Shown: in pieces, positions 1 to 6,089 of the stretch
Numbering within the stretch: position 1 is the stretch's first letter
Layout of the letters: each line of letters begins with the position of its first letter
Assembly (NCBI GenBank): GCA_028292075.1
Contig: JAQGNA010000497.1
Span: forward strand, 1 to 6,826
DNA length: 6,826 nt
DNA from: Rhodoferax sp.
Lineage (GTDB): Bacteria > Pseudomonadota > Gammaproteobacteria > Burkholderiales > Burkholderiaceae
Direction: 5' to 3'
Program-made: the position numbers and the translations under genes
The notes under the pieces: model-generated
Databases searched by the model: none
What the model saw: only the letters and a program-made list of their open reading frames with translations
What the model was told of the DNA's origin: nothing

Positions 1-2
1 TG

Positions 3-68
3 CCAGGCGAGGCGCCGGTTCCGCAGGGGGCCGGCGCCTTGCCTGCTTCAGGCGTGGTCTCCGGCTGA
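3..68 (+). CDS. Possible 3' end of an off-window gene (last 21 codons)
   Basis: The frame starting at base 3 is open from the window edge and stops at TGA 66-68. It reads a Pro/Ala/Gly/Val-rich tail that begins PGEAPVPQGAG and ends ASGVVSG. The composition suits a flexible C-terminus, and a good intrinsic terminator begins 19 bases after the stop, which is where the end of a plus-strand transcription unit would put one. The fragment is too short to assign to a family. Against it: a second plus-strand frame (from base 2) is also open here, and a strong hairpin covers most of the segment, so it may be noncoding. Confidence 0.3.
   Translation, partial: PGEAPVPQGAGALPASGVVSG
4..45. repeat. Strong GC-rich inverted repeat (15-bp stem)
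   Basis: Bases 4-18 pair with 31-45 with a single G-T wobble (9 with 40) around a 12-base loop; the inner nine pairs, AGGCGCCGG with CCGGCGCCT, are perfect. No T-run follows on either strand, so it is not a classical intrinsic terminator by itself. It may be an mRNA-stabilising or pausing hairpin at the end of the off-window gene, or simply structured GC-rich coding sequence. Confidence 0.5.
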
Positions 69-86
69 TGACACGGCTGAAGATCT

Positions 87-108
87 GCACCGATCAAACG
101 GTGCTTTT
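87..108 (+). terminator. Rho-independent terminator
   Basis: GCACCG (87-92), loop ATCAAA, then the perfect complement CGGTGC (99-104), followed directly by TTTT (105-108). This is a compact 6-bp GC-rich stem with a hexaloop and a T-tract on the plus strand only. It would end a transcript entering from the left. Because it lies 91 bases upstream of the next plus-strand start, it could alternatively act as an attenuator in that gene's leader. I saw no convincing sigma-70 promoter between it and the next gene. Confidence 0.6.
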
Positions 109-184
109 CGGCCCGATGGGTCAGGCCGCCCGGGTGACAATGCGGGCATTCCGGGGCCATGCAGCGGCGGCCCTTCGCCCCATC

Positions 185-190
185 AGGAGA
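185..190 (+). promoter_or_regulatory. Ribosome binding site of the DUF5672 gene
   Basis: AGGAGA lies nine bases (counting from the end of GGAG) before the ATG at 199. This is near-consensus Shine-Dalgarno sequence at good spacing and fixes the start of the downstream gene. Confidence 0.75.
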
Positions 191-198
191 ATCACCGT

Positions 199-966
199 AT
201 GAGCAGCGTGGCCGTCATCGTGCCGATCTACCAGGCGCAGCCCAGCGCGCTCGAGCGTTTTTCGCTCCGGCATTCCCTGGCGCAGCTGCGGCCCGGACGG
301 CCCGTGGTGTTCGTCGGCCCCGATTCGCTCGACGCCAGCTGGTATGCCGCGGAGTTTCCCGCCGCCACGCTTCGCCGCTTCGACGACGCCAGTTTTGCCA
401 CGGTGCAGGGCTACAGCCGGCTTCTGCTCTCGCCGGCCTTCTACCAGGCCTTCGACGCGTTCGAATTCATGCTGATCCTGCAGACCGATGCCATCCTGCT
501 GCGCGACGATCTCGACCTCTGGTGCGGCCGCCCTTACGACTATGTGGGCGCCCCGTGGCCCGAAGCCTTCGAGCTCTTCGTGAACCTCGGCAAGTTCGAC
601 GGCGACCGGGGCCGGACGGTGAAGGCGCATGTCGGCAACGGCGGACTGAGCCTGCGGCGGGTTCGCAAGTGCGTCGCACTGCTGGAGGAGTTCCCCGAAG
701 CGGTGTCGGTGTTCCGGCAGGCCGGCTCCAGCGAAGACCTGTTCTTCGGCGTCATGGGCATGCTGTCGCTCGACTTCGTGCTGCCCAACGAGCTCACGGC
801 GGCCACCTTCGCGCTGGAACTCCAGGCGTCGCGGTACCGCAGCCTGAGCCCGGCCCATGCGCCGATGGGCGGCCATGCCTGGTGGAAATACGAGCCGGGC
901 TTCTGGACCGATCTGCTGGGACCCGAGGCCAGTCGCCCGGTGGCCGAACTCGTCAACAGCCGCTGA
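199..966 (+). CDS. DUF5672-family putative glycosyltransferase
   Basis: This 255-aa protein has no signal peptide or membrane span and is probably cytosolic. Visible pieces in order: an N-terminal beta strand (VAVIVPIY, residues 4-11); a second strand at 35-40 (PVVFVG); a hydrophobic strand ending in QTDAIL (95-100), a position typical of a nucleotide-sugar/metal-binding acid; WCGRPYDYVGAPW (108-120); VGNGGLSLRRV (145-155); SEDLFFG (178-184); and a C-terminal HAWWKYEPGFW (226-236). The YDY-GAPW, GNGG-SLR, ED-FF and HAWWKY blocks are the hallmarks of DUF5672, a family with a GT-A-like glycosyltransferase fold whose sugar donor and acceptor are generally unknown. Length fits the family. The start is supported by AGGAGA upstream. 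The stop is one base from the next gene's ATG (TGACATG), implying co-transcription and coupled translation. Transferase function is inferred; no substrate can be named. Confidence 0.85.
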   Translation: MSSVAVIVPIYQAQPSALERFSLRHSLAQLRPGRPVVFVGPDSLDASWYAAEFPAATLRRFDDASFATVQGYSRLLLSPAFYQAFDAFEFMLILQTDAILLRDDLDLWCGRPYDYVGAPWPEAFELFVNLGKFDGDRGRTVKAHVGNGGLSLRRVRKCVALLEEFPEAVSVFRQAGSSEDLFFGVMGMLSLDFVLPNELTAATFALELQASRYRSLSPAHAPMGGHAWWKYEPGFWTDLLGPEASRPVAELVNSR

Positions 967-967
967 C

Positions 968-2182
968 ATGCAGCCCGTCAAGACCATCTACATCGAGGAT
1001 TCGCGCACGCCCATCTACCGGCGCATCGCGCAGTCGCTCGGCACCGAGTTGCTGCGCCGGGGCTTCGAGGTGCTGCTGATCAAGCCCGATGGCTTCAACA
1101 GCGCCAGCTTCCACGAGTTCCTGCAGGGACAGGGCGGGGCGGCCTATGTGTCGAACGCTTCGAGCAACGCCATTCAGGCGCGCAGGCCCGACAGCGGTGC
1201 TTTTTTCTTCGAAAGTTTTCCGGGCAGGCTGATCTTTCTGCACCAGGACGCCATCCTCGGCGGCATGGGCCTCTTGAACGGCATCGGCAAGCTGCAGGCC
1301 TGGCAACGCGTGGCCATGCGTTCGGCGCACCTCTGCATCGAGGCCGACAACGTGGCCGATCTGCAAGCGGTGGGCATTGAGAACGCGCAGCTTGTGGGCC
1401 ATGCCAGCGAGACCCTGCCCGCCGAGCCCTCACTGCAGGCATTCGACTTCGAGGCGTCTTTCGTCGGCCACGTGGTGCCTGCCGGCCACTACCCGCCTTC
1501 GGGCGCATCGCCACGCTTCCAGGCCCTGATCGCGGCGGCGCTCGAAGCCCGGCGCAAGGACCTGGGTTGCGCCATCGAGCCCTTGGTGAAGGCCTATGCC
1601 GAGCAGGCGCTCGATGGCCTGGGCACGGCGGACGACCAGGCCGTGCTGCGCGTGGCCCATGCGCAATGGCTGCGCAACGAGATCACCGGCCAGACCCTTC
1701 CCTTTCGTGGCTGGGCGTTCGAACAATGCGGCATCGAACGGCTGGCAATCTTCGGCGGCGATCCGGCCTACCTGCACAACGTGGCCCGCAACCTGCGGGT
1801 GGAACGGCCGGGGGTGGCTTACCACCCCGCGGTGTACGAGCCGCAGGATGTGCAACGGGTCTTCAACCGGAGCCGGGTCAACATCAACATTTCGTCGCTG
1901 CAGTTCGACCACGCGGTGGTGAACCGGGTGCATGACGTGTTCATGGCGGGCGGACTCTGCCTGACCTATGCCCGCGACGGCCTGGCCCAGCTGACCGCGG
2001 CGCATGCCGAGATTTCATTCAGGACGCTGGGTGAATTGCGCGACCGCGCCGCTTATTTCACGCGGCCAGCTGCCGCCGCGGAGCGTGCCGCCCTGATCCG
2101 CCGCGTCCAGCAGGACATCCTGCACAACGCCGGCTACCCCTTGCTGACGCAGTCCATTGCCGAGGCGCTGAGCCGGCTTTGA
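968..2182 (+). CDS. CgeB/GT1-like putative glycosyltransferase
   Basis: The protein is 404 aa from the ATG at 968. The frame stays open upstream to another ATG at 857 inside the previous gene, but 968 is preferred because it follows the upstream stop by one base; no clear Shine-Dalgarno precedes it, consistent with translational coupling. The N-terminus resembles a Rossmann-type unit (KTIYIEDSR, 5-13; RGFEVLLIKPDGF, 31-43). Residues 161-168 read FEASFVGH, like the SFVG strand of CgeB-type proteins. Residues 260-267 (AIFGGDPA) and especially 304-333 (VNINIS, then VVNRVHDVFMAGGLCLT) match the C-terminal donor-binding block of the Glyco_trans_1_2/CgeB group, which usually has N-R-fE-A-GG. This suggests a soluble GT-B-fold transferase working with the DUF5672 protein. 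CgeB itself is linked to Bacillus spore-coat sugars; the substrate here is unknown. Enzyme class is inferred from motifs only. Confidence 0.75.
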   Translation: MQPVKTIYIEDSRTPIYRRIAQSLGTELLRRGFEVLLIKPDGFNSASFHEFLQGQGGAAYVSNASSNAIQARRPDSGAFFFESFPGRLIFLHQDAILGGMGLLNGIGKLQAWQRVAMRSAHLCIEADNVADLQAVGIENAQLVGHASETLPAEPSLQAFDFEASFVGHVVPAGHYPPSGASPRFQALIAAALEARRKDLGCAIEPLVKAYAEQALDGLGTADDQAVLRVAHAQWLRNEITGQTLPFRGWAFEQCGIERLAIFGGDPAYLHNVARNLRVERPGVAYHPAVYEPQDVQRVFNRSRVNINISSLQFDHAVVNRVHDVFMAGGLCLTYARDGLAQLTAAHAEISFRTLGELRDRAAYFTRPAAAAERAALIRRVQQDILHNAGYPLLTQSIAEALSRL

Positions 2183-2193
2183 GGCAAGGGCGT

Positions 2194-2207
2194 CAGGCTC
2201 AGGCCTG
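2194..2207. terminator. Small hairpin at the convergent gene junction
   Basis: CAGGC, tetraloop TCAG, GCCTG forms a perfect 5-bp stem that overlaps the methyltransferase stop codon and sits 12 bases past the plus-strand stop at 2182. It is symmetric in position for a shared bidirectional terminator between convergent units, but neither strand has a T-run, so any terminator role is weak. Confidence 0.2.
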
Positions 2208-2693
2208 GGGCAGAACCTTCTGCATCTGGGTGATCAGGTTCGCGCCCATCCATTCCTGCCGCAGGATCTTGAAATGGCCGTTGTAGCCGTAGATCTTGGC
2301 CCAGCGGTTGGTGTCGTCGAAGTAGCAGGGAAAGGTTTCTTCGGTGATGATGTTCACATGCGTCGGGTCCTGGAACGCCGCGTTGTGCGGGTAAGCCGGC
2401 GTCACTGAAAGAAACACGCCGCCGACCTTCAACACGCGGTAGATCTCGTTCATGAGGATCACGAACGGATTGCGGTGGTGCGGTGCGTAGATGACGCGCG
2501 GCACGTGTTCGATGAACTGGTAGGCCGTGACGAACTCGAACATGTCGTCGGCATAGGGAATCGGCTCCAAGGCCAGATCGGCCCCGGCGATGTTCTCGCC
2601 GATGTCGGCGCGAATGTCGACGCCATAGATTTCGTCCGCATGAAAGGGGTTGTTCGGGTTCGGGCCGCAGCCGAGGTCGAGGGTCTTGGTCAA
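2199..2693 (-). CDS. Class I SAM-dependent methyltransferase
   Basis: The protein is 164 aa and probably cytosolic. It opens almost at once with the SAM-binding glycine loop TLDLGCGPNP (4-13), then YGVDI (23-27) with the acidic residue ending strand 2, FVTAYQFIEHVPR (54-66), the motif EIYRVLKVGGVF (83-94), and TPAYPHNAAFQDPTHVN (98-114). The LDLGCGPNP, EHVPR, E-yRVLKpGG and QDPTH blocks are typical of Methyltransf_11-type enzymes found in carbohydrate and surface-polysaccharide clusters. I choose TTG at 2693-2691: the only plausible start before the glycine loop, it has GGAG eight bases upstream (2705-2702) and overlaps the stop of the GT41 gene as TTGA. The reading frame runs far upstream through the GT41 gene, so automatic callers may over-extend it. 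The acceptor (sugar, protein or lipid) cannot be read from sequence; its coupling to the GT41 gene suggests methylation of the same glycan or target. Confidence 0.85.
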   Translation of the reverse strand: MTKTLDLGCGPNPNNPFHADEIYGVDIRADIGENIAGADLALEPIPYADDMFEFVTAYQFIEHVPRVIYAPHHRNPFVILMNEIYRVLKVGGVFLSVTPAYPHNAAFQDPTHVNIITEETFPCYFDDTNRWAKIYGYNGHFKILRQEWMGANLITQMQKVLPQA

Positions 2694-4597
2694 GTCAGTG
2701 TCTCCAGGTGGGGGGTGTTTCGGTGTGGCGCCAGTGCGTCGTGCACGCCGCCAAGTTCGCTGGCGCGCCACATGGCGATGTACACGGCTTCGAGGTTGCC
2801 GCAGAAGCGCGCGGTGTCGAACAGGGCGTGACCCTGCTGATGGGCGGCCACTTTGTCTTTCATTGCCTGCAAGGCCTCGGGCTGGCGGGCCAGGCCGAGT
2901 GCCAAAGCCTCGTAGCCGGCCAGGCTGTGCGCCACGAGTTCGGGCACGCCCAGCGCATGCAGCAGGCTGCCCGCCACGCGCGACGGAAACGAGCCGCCCA
3001 TGTAAGTCACCACCGGCAGACCGGCCATCAGCGCATCGGCTGCCGTCGTGTGGGCGTTGTAGGGATGGGTGTCGAGGAAGAGGTCGGCCTGGCGGTAGCG
3101 GGCCAGGTGGTCTTCCACGCGCGGCACGCGGCCGGCGAAGACCAGCCGCGCCGGGTCGACACCGCGGGCCTGTGCCTCGCGGCGCAGGTTGCGCTGGGCC
3201 ACCTCGCCGCGCGACACCAGCCACAGCACGCTGCCCGGCACCTGGGTCAGCAGGCGCATCCACACGTCGAACACCGGCGGCGAGATCTTGTAGTCGTGGC
3301 TGAACGAGCAGAACACGAAGCCCTGGTCCGGCAGGCCGCATTCGGCGCGCGTGGGCGTGCGCTCGGCGATCTGCACGCTGTTGTCGGTGGGCAGGTAGGT
3401 GTCGGGCAGGTAGGCCACGCGTTCGGTGTAGAAGGCCTGGTGCTCGGGCGGTATGGTGTGGCGGTCGGCCACGATGTAGTCGTGGTACGCGGTGCCCATG
3501 GTGCCGGGGTAGCCGAGGTAGTTGACCTGCACCGGAGCGGGGCGGTGGGCGAAGATGTCGGTGCGGGTGTCCGAGGTGTAGCCGCCCAGGTCGACGGCGA
3601 TGTCGATCTCCATCTCGCGCATGAGCCGGGCGATCTGTTCTGATCCCATGCCGCGCGCGTCGATGAACTGGTCGAAGGCCTGCACCATGCGGCTTCGCAG
3701 GCGGCTCTGGTCGTCCACGCCGAGCGAAATGGCGATGGTCTCGAAGCGCGTCTTGTCGTGCCGCTCGAAGACACCGGCCATCAGGTGGCCCACGGGATGC
3801 TCGCGCAGGTCGGGCGACACATAGGCCAGGCGGATCTTGCGGTGCCGGTAGCGCTCGCCGTTCCACAGCGCGGTGGGTTTGGGCGGACAGTAGTGGCTGG
3901 CGAAGATCTTTGCCGCCTGCAGGTGGTCGGCCGCGTCATCGGACGCTGACATGAAGGCAAGCGACTTGCAGCTGCGGCGGCCGGCGCGCACGCCTTCGAT
4001 CAGGCGCTGGCGCAGGCCGTCGAAGTCGCGCCAGTCGCAAAGGTGCATGCGCTCGTAGAACAGCAGGCCGGGCGCGTAGTCGTAGCCGGGTGCCAGCTCG
4101 AGCAGCCGTTCGAAGGCGGCAATGGCCTGTTCGCCCTGCTTGAACTCCGTGAGCATGATGCCGAAGTTGCCCAGCGCGGTGACATGGTTCGGATCGAGCG
4201 TCACCACCTGGTTGAAGCGGCCCAGCGCTTCCTGGTGGCGAAACATGTTGCGCAGCAGGACGCCGCTGTTGAGCAGGGCCTCCACATGGTCAGGTTGCAG
4301 GGCCAGGGCGGCGTCGAAGCTTTGCAGCGCTTCTTCCTTGCGATCGAGCGCCTGCAGTACGGCACCGTGCACATAGTGCAGCGGTGCGAATTGCGGGTTG
4401 TGGGCAAGTCCGCGGGTCGAATGCGCCAGCGCCCGCGTTGCGTCGCCTGCCTGCGTGGCGATCACGGCGAGCGAATACAGCGCGGCGGCGTTGTGGGCAT
4501 CGACTGCCAGCACCTCATGGAACAGCGCCGCGGCCGCTTCGGGCTGGGCCTGGTTTTGCAGGCCGATGGCGCGGATGAGGGTTTCGGGAACGGACAT
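2690..4597 (-). CDS. TPR protein with GT41 (OGT/SPINDLY-type) glycosyltransferase domain
   Basis: This 635-aa protein has no signal peptide or membrane span. Residues 1-170 form roughly four to five tetratricopeptide repeats (clear units near 71-104, 105-138 and 139-170), a superhelix used to bind acceptor proteins. The catalytic GT41 region starts near 255: RLAYVSPDLREHPVGHLM (256-273), whose HP..HL matches the conserved His motif of OGT; DIAVDLGGYTSDTRTDIFA (332-350); VQVNYLGYPGTMG (357-369); FVFCSFSHDYKISP (427-440), whose Lys437 aligns with the UDP-phosphate-binding lysine of OGT; and HTTAADALMAGLPVVT (516-531), the donor-binding HTT..D motif, then SRVAGSLL (539-546). Family members transfer GlcNAc, glucose or related sugars to Ser/Thr or Asn of proteins; the donor and target here are unknown. 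The ATG at 4597 lacks an obvious Shine-Dalgarno. Its stop overlaps the methyltransferase start, so the two form an operon. It follows the efflux lipoprotein gene on the same strand by 81 bp. Confidence 0.9.
   Translation of the reverse strand: MSVPETLIRAIGLQNQAQPEAAAALFHEVLAVDAHNAAALYSLAVIATQAGDATRALAHSTRGLAHNPQFAPLHYVHGAVLQALDRKEEALQSFDAALALQPDHVEALLNSGVLLRNMFRHQEALGRFNQVVTLDPNHVTALGNFGIMLTEFKQGEQAIAAFERLLELAPGYDYAPGLLFYERMHLCDWRDFDGLRQRLIEGVRAGRRSCKSLAFMSASDDAADHLQAAKIFASHYCPPKPTALWNGERYRHRKIRLAYVSPDLREHPVGHLMAGVFERHDKTRFETIAISLGVDDQSRLRSRMVQAFDQFIDARGMGSEQIARLMREMEIDIAVDLGGYTSDTRTDIFAHRPAPVQVNYLGYPGTMGTAYHDYIVADRHTIPPEHQAFYTERVAYLPDTYLPTDNSVQIAERTPTRAECGLPDQGFVFCSFSHDYKISPPVFDVWMRLLTQVPGSVLWLVSRGEVAQRNLRREAQARGVDPARLVFAGRVPRVEDHLARYRQADLFLDTHPYNAHTTAADALMAGLPVVTYMGGSFPSRVAGSLLHALGVPELVAHSLAGYEALALGLARQPEALQAMKDKVAAHQQGHALFDTARFCGNLEAVYIAMWRASELGGVHDALAPHRNTPHLETLT
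2702..2705 (-). promoter_or_regulatory. Ribosome binding site supporting a TTG start
   Basis: On the minus strand GGAG (2705 down to 2702) lies inside the last codons of the GT41 gene and eight bases before TTG 2693-2691. Its spacing is optimal for that TTG, which decides the methyltransferase start over any upstream in-frame codon. Confidence 0.65.
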
Positions 4598-4632
4598 GTG
4601 GCGGAAATTTGCAAAGAAATGAGTCGTTGGAT

Positions 4633-4656
4633 GGGAGCGGGCGGACGGGAGGGGGG
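4633..4656 (+). other. G-quadruplex motif in the lipoprotein-GT41 gap
   Basis: The plus strand carries GGG (4633-4635), loop AGC, GGG (4639-4641), loop CGGAC, GGG (4647-4649), loop A, then a run of six G (4651-4656), so it fits G3+N1-7 four times with short loops of 3, 5 and 1. The G-rich strand is the template for the minus-strand genes on both sides. The gap holds no hairpin terminator. A polymerase-pausing role between the genes is inference. Confidence 0.55.
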
Positions 4657-4678
4657 AGGTGTGTGCGTGGTCAGCGCC

Positions 4679-6088
4679 TCAGCGTGCGGACAGCGTCGTC
4701 TCGTTGCCCTGCGTTCCGCCGCCCAGCGCCTTGTAGAGGAGCGCCGCCGATTCGAGTTGCGCGCGCCGGATCTGGGTGTCGATCTGTTGCGCCGCGTTGA
4801 CTTCGCGCTCGCTTTCAAGCACGTCGAGGTAGCCGGTCATGCCCCCGTCGAAACGCGCATGGGCAATCAGCAGGCGGCGCTTCTGCGCCTGCAGGTTGGC
4901 CTGCGACGAGCGCATCTGCGATGCCAGCGAGGCGCGGGCGGAGAGCTGGTCGGCCACTTCGCGGAAGGCCAGCTGGATGGTCTTTTCATAGTCGGCCACC
5001 GCGACGACCTTGCGGGCCTTGGCCACGTCGAGGTTGCCCTCGCCGCGGCCACCATCGAAGATCGGCAGCGAGATCACCGGCTGGAAGGCCCAGGCGCCCG
5101 CCTTGAACAGGCTTGCCAGGCCAGAGCTTGCGGCGCCGATGCCGGCGGTCAACAGCACTTTGGGGAGAAAGGCGGCGCGAGCGGCGTCGATGTTGGCATG
5201 GGCGCCCACGAGGCGCTGTTCGGCGGCCATCACGTCGGGGCGCTGCAGCAGCACCTCGCCGGGCAGGCCGGGCGTGAGTGCGGTGTCGAGGCCCTGCTGG
5301 TCCAGCCGCTGGCCGGGTGGAAGGTTGACGGCTTCGCCCCCCACCAGGTAGTTCAGGAGGTTGGTGGCCACCGTGCGCTGGTGGTCCAGGGCGGCAAGGT
5401 TGGCGCGCGACGCCTCGAGCAGGCCCTCGGCCTGTTCGAGTTCGAAGTCGTAGGCGGCGCCGATCTCCTGGCCCTTGCGGATCACGGCGACCGATTCCTC
5501 GCGCGATGCCACCGTGGCGCGGGCCAGCGCGGCCAGGTCGGTCATCTGCAGCTGTGTGTAGTAGGCCGTGGCCACGTCGGCCACCAGTGAAAGGTGGATC
5601 GCGCGGCGGGCCTCCTCCGAGGCGAGGTAGCTGCGGCGGGCCGCGTCCGACAGGCCGGCCAGCCGGCCCCAGAAGTCGACTTCGTAAGACACCGTCGACA
5701 GCGTGAGGTCGAAGCGCTGGCTGCTGGCGCTGGTGTTCAGGTCGTCCTGCGAACGGGTGATGCTGGCCTGCCCGAGCAGGTTGACGCTGGGCAGCCGGTC
5801 GGCCCGCACGATGCCCCAGGTGGCCCGGGCTTCTTCGACGCGGGCCGCGGCGGCGCGCAGGTCGCGGTTCTGTTCCAGGGCCTGGGCGATCAGCGCCTGC
5901 AGCCGTGGGTCGGTGAAGAAATAACGCCAATGCGTCTTGACGGCCTCGCGCTGACCACTGACGTCGACCGGCGGCGCCACGGACGCCGGCCATTGCGCGG
6001 GCACCGGCAGGGCGGGGCGCTGCATTTCCGGCGCGTTGGCGCAGGCCGCAAGCAGCAGCGCAGTCAGGGCCGTCAGCAGGTGGCGCAT
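4679..6088 (-). CDS. NodT/OprM-type outer-membrane efflux lipoprotein
   Basis: The 469-aa protein begins with a lipoprotein signal peptide, MRHLLTALTALLLAAC, with lipobox LAAC and Cys16 as the lipidated residue; Ala at +2 predicts outer-membrane sorting. Two outer-membrane efflux (OEP) repeats follow: the first includes QNRDLRAAAARVEEAR (73-88), SYEVDFWGRLAGL (134-146) and FELEQAEGLLEASRANL (215-231); the second includes LQRPDVMAAEQRLVGAHANI (281-300), AFLPKV (306-311), ISLPIFDGG (339-347) and FREVADQLSAR (375-385). Length and motifs match the NodT family of trimeric TolC-like channels, which complete tripartite RND or similar exporters across the outer membrane. The start at 6088 is chosen because the signal peptide begins there; the frame is open to 6229 but that extension is not signal-like. 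No strong Shine-Dalgarno is seen. No pump or membrane-fusion protein gene is in the window, so its partners and substrates are unknown. Confidence 0.92.
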   Translation of the reverse strand: MRHLLTALTALLLAACANAPEMQRPALPVPAQWPASVAPPVDVSGQREAVKTHWRYFFTDPRLQALIAQALEQNRDLRAAAARVEEARATWGIVRADRLPSVNLLGQASITRSQDDLNTSASSQRFDLTLSTVSYEVDFWGRLAGLSDAARRSYLASEEARRAIHLSLVADVATAYYTQLQMTDLAALARATVASREESVAVIRKGQEIGAAYDFELEQAEGLLEASRANLAALDHQRTVATNLLNYLVGGEAVNLPPGQRLDQQGLDTALTPGLPGEVLLQRPDVMAAEQRLVGAHANIDAARAAFLPKVLLTAGIGAASSGLASLFKAGAWAFQPVISLPIFDGGRGEGNLDVAKARKVVAVADYEKTIQLAFREVADQLSARASLASQMRSSQANLQAQKRRLLIAHARFDGGMTGYLDVLESEREVNAAQQIDTQIRRAQLESAALLYKALGGGTQGNETTLSAR

Positions 6089-6089
6089 G

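Noticed and set aside
134..162. GTGACA with CCATGC 17 bases on as a promoter for the DUF5672 gene
   Set aside because: The -10 match is too poor to call in sequence this GC-rich.
857..967. Upstream in-frame ATG extending the CgeB-like gene by 37 codons
   Set aside because: The extension lies wholly inside the end of the DUF5672 gene and reads as a shadow; the ATG at 968 directly follows that gene's stop and starts a normal Rossmann strand.
121..987. 288-codon minus-strand frame opposite the DUF5672 gene
   Set aside because: The plus-strand frame has clear DUF5672 motifs and a good ribosome site; the antisense frame has low-complexity His/Glu/Arg composition and no family resemblance.
2694..3866. 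Long minus-strand frame upstream of and in frame with the methyltransferase
   Set aside because: It is the out-of-frame shadow of the GT41 gene: Arg/Pro/Ala-rich with no domain logic. GGAG and TTG at 2693 mark the real start.
4043..5590. 515-codon plus-strand frame antisense to the lipoprotein and GT41 genes
   Set aside because: It runs across two well-supported minus-strand genes and their gap, is His/Gly/Val-rich as expected of an antisense GC-rich frame, and shows no recognisable motif.
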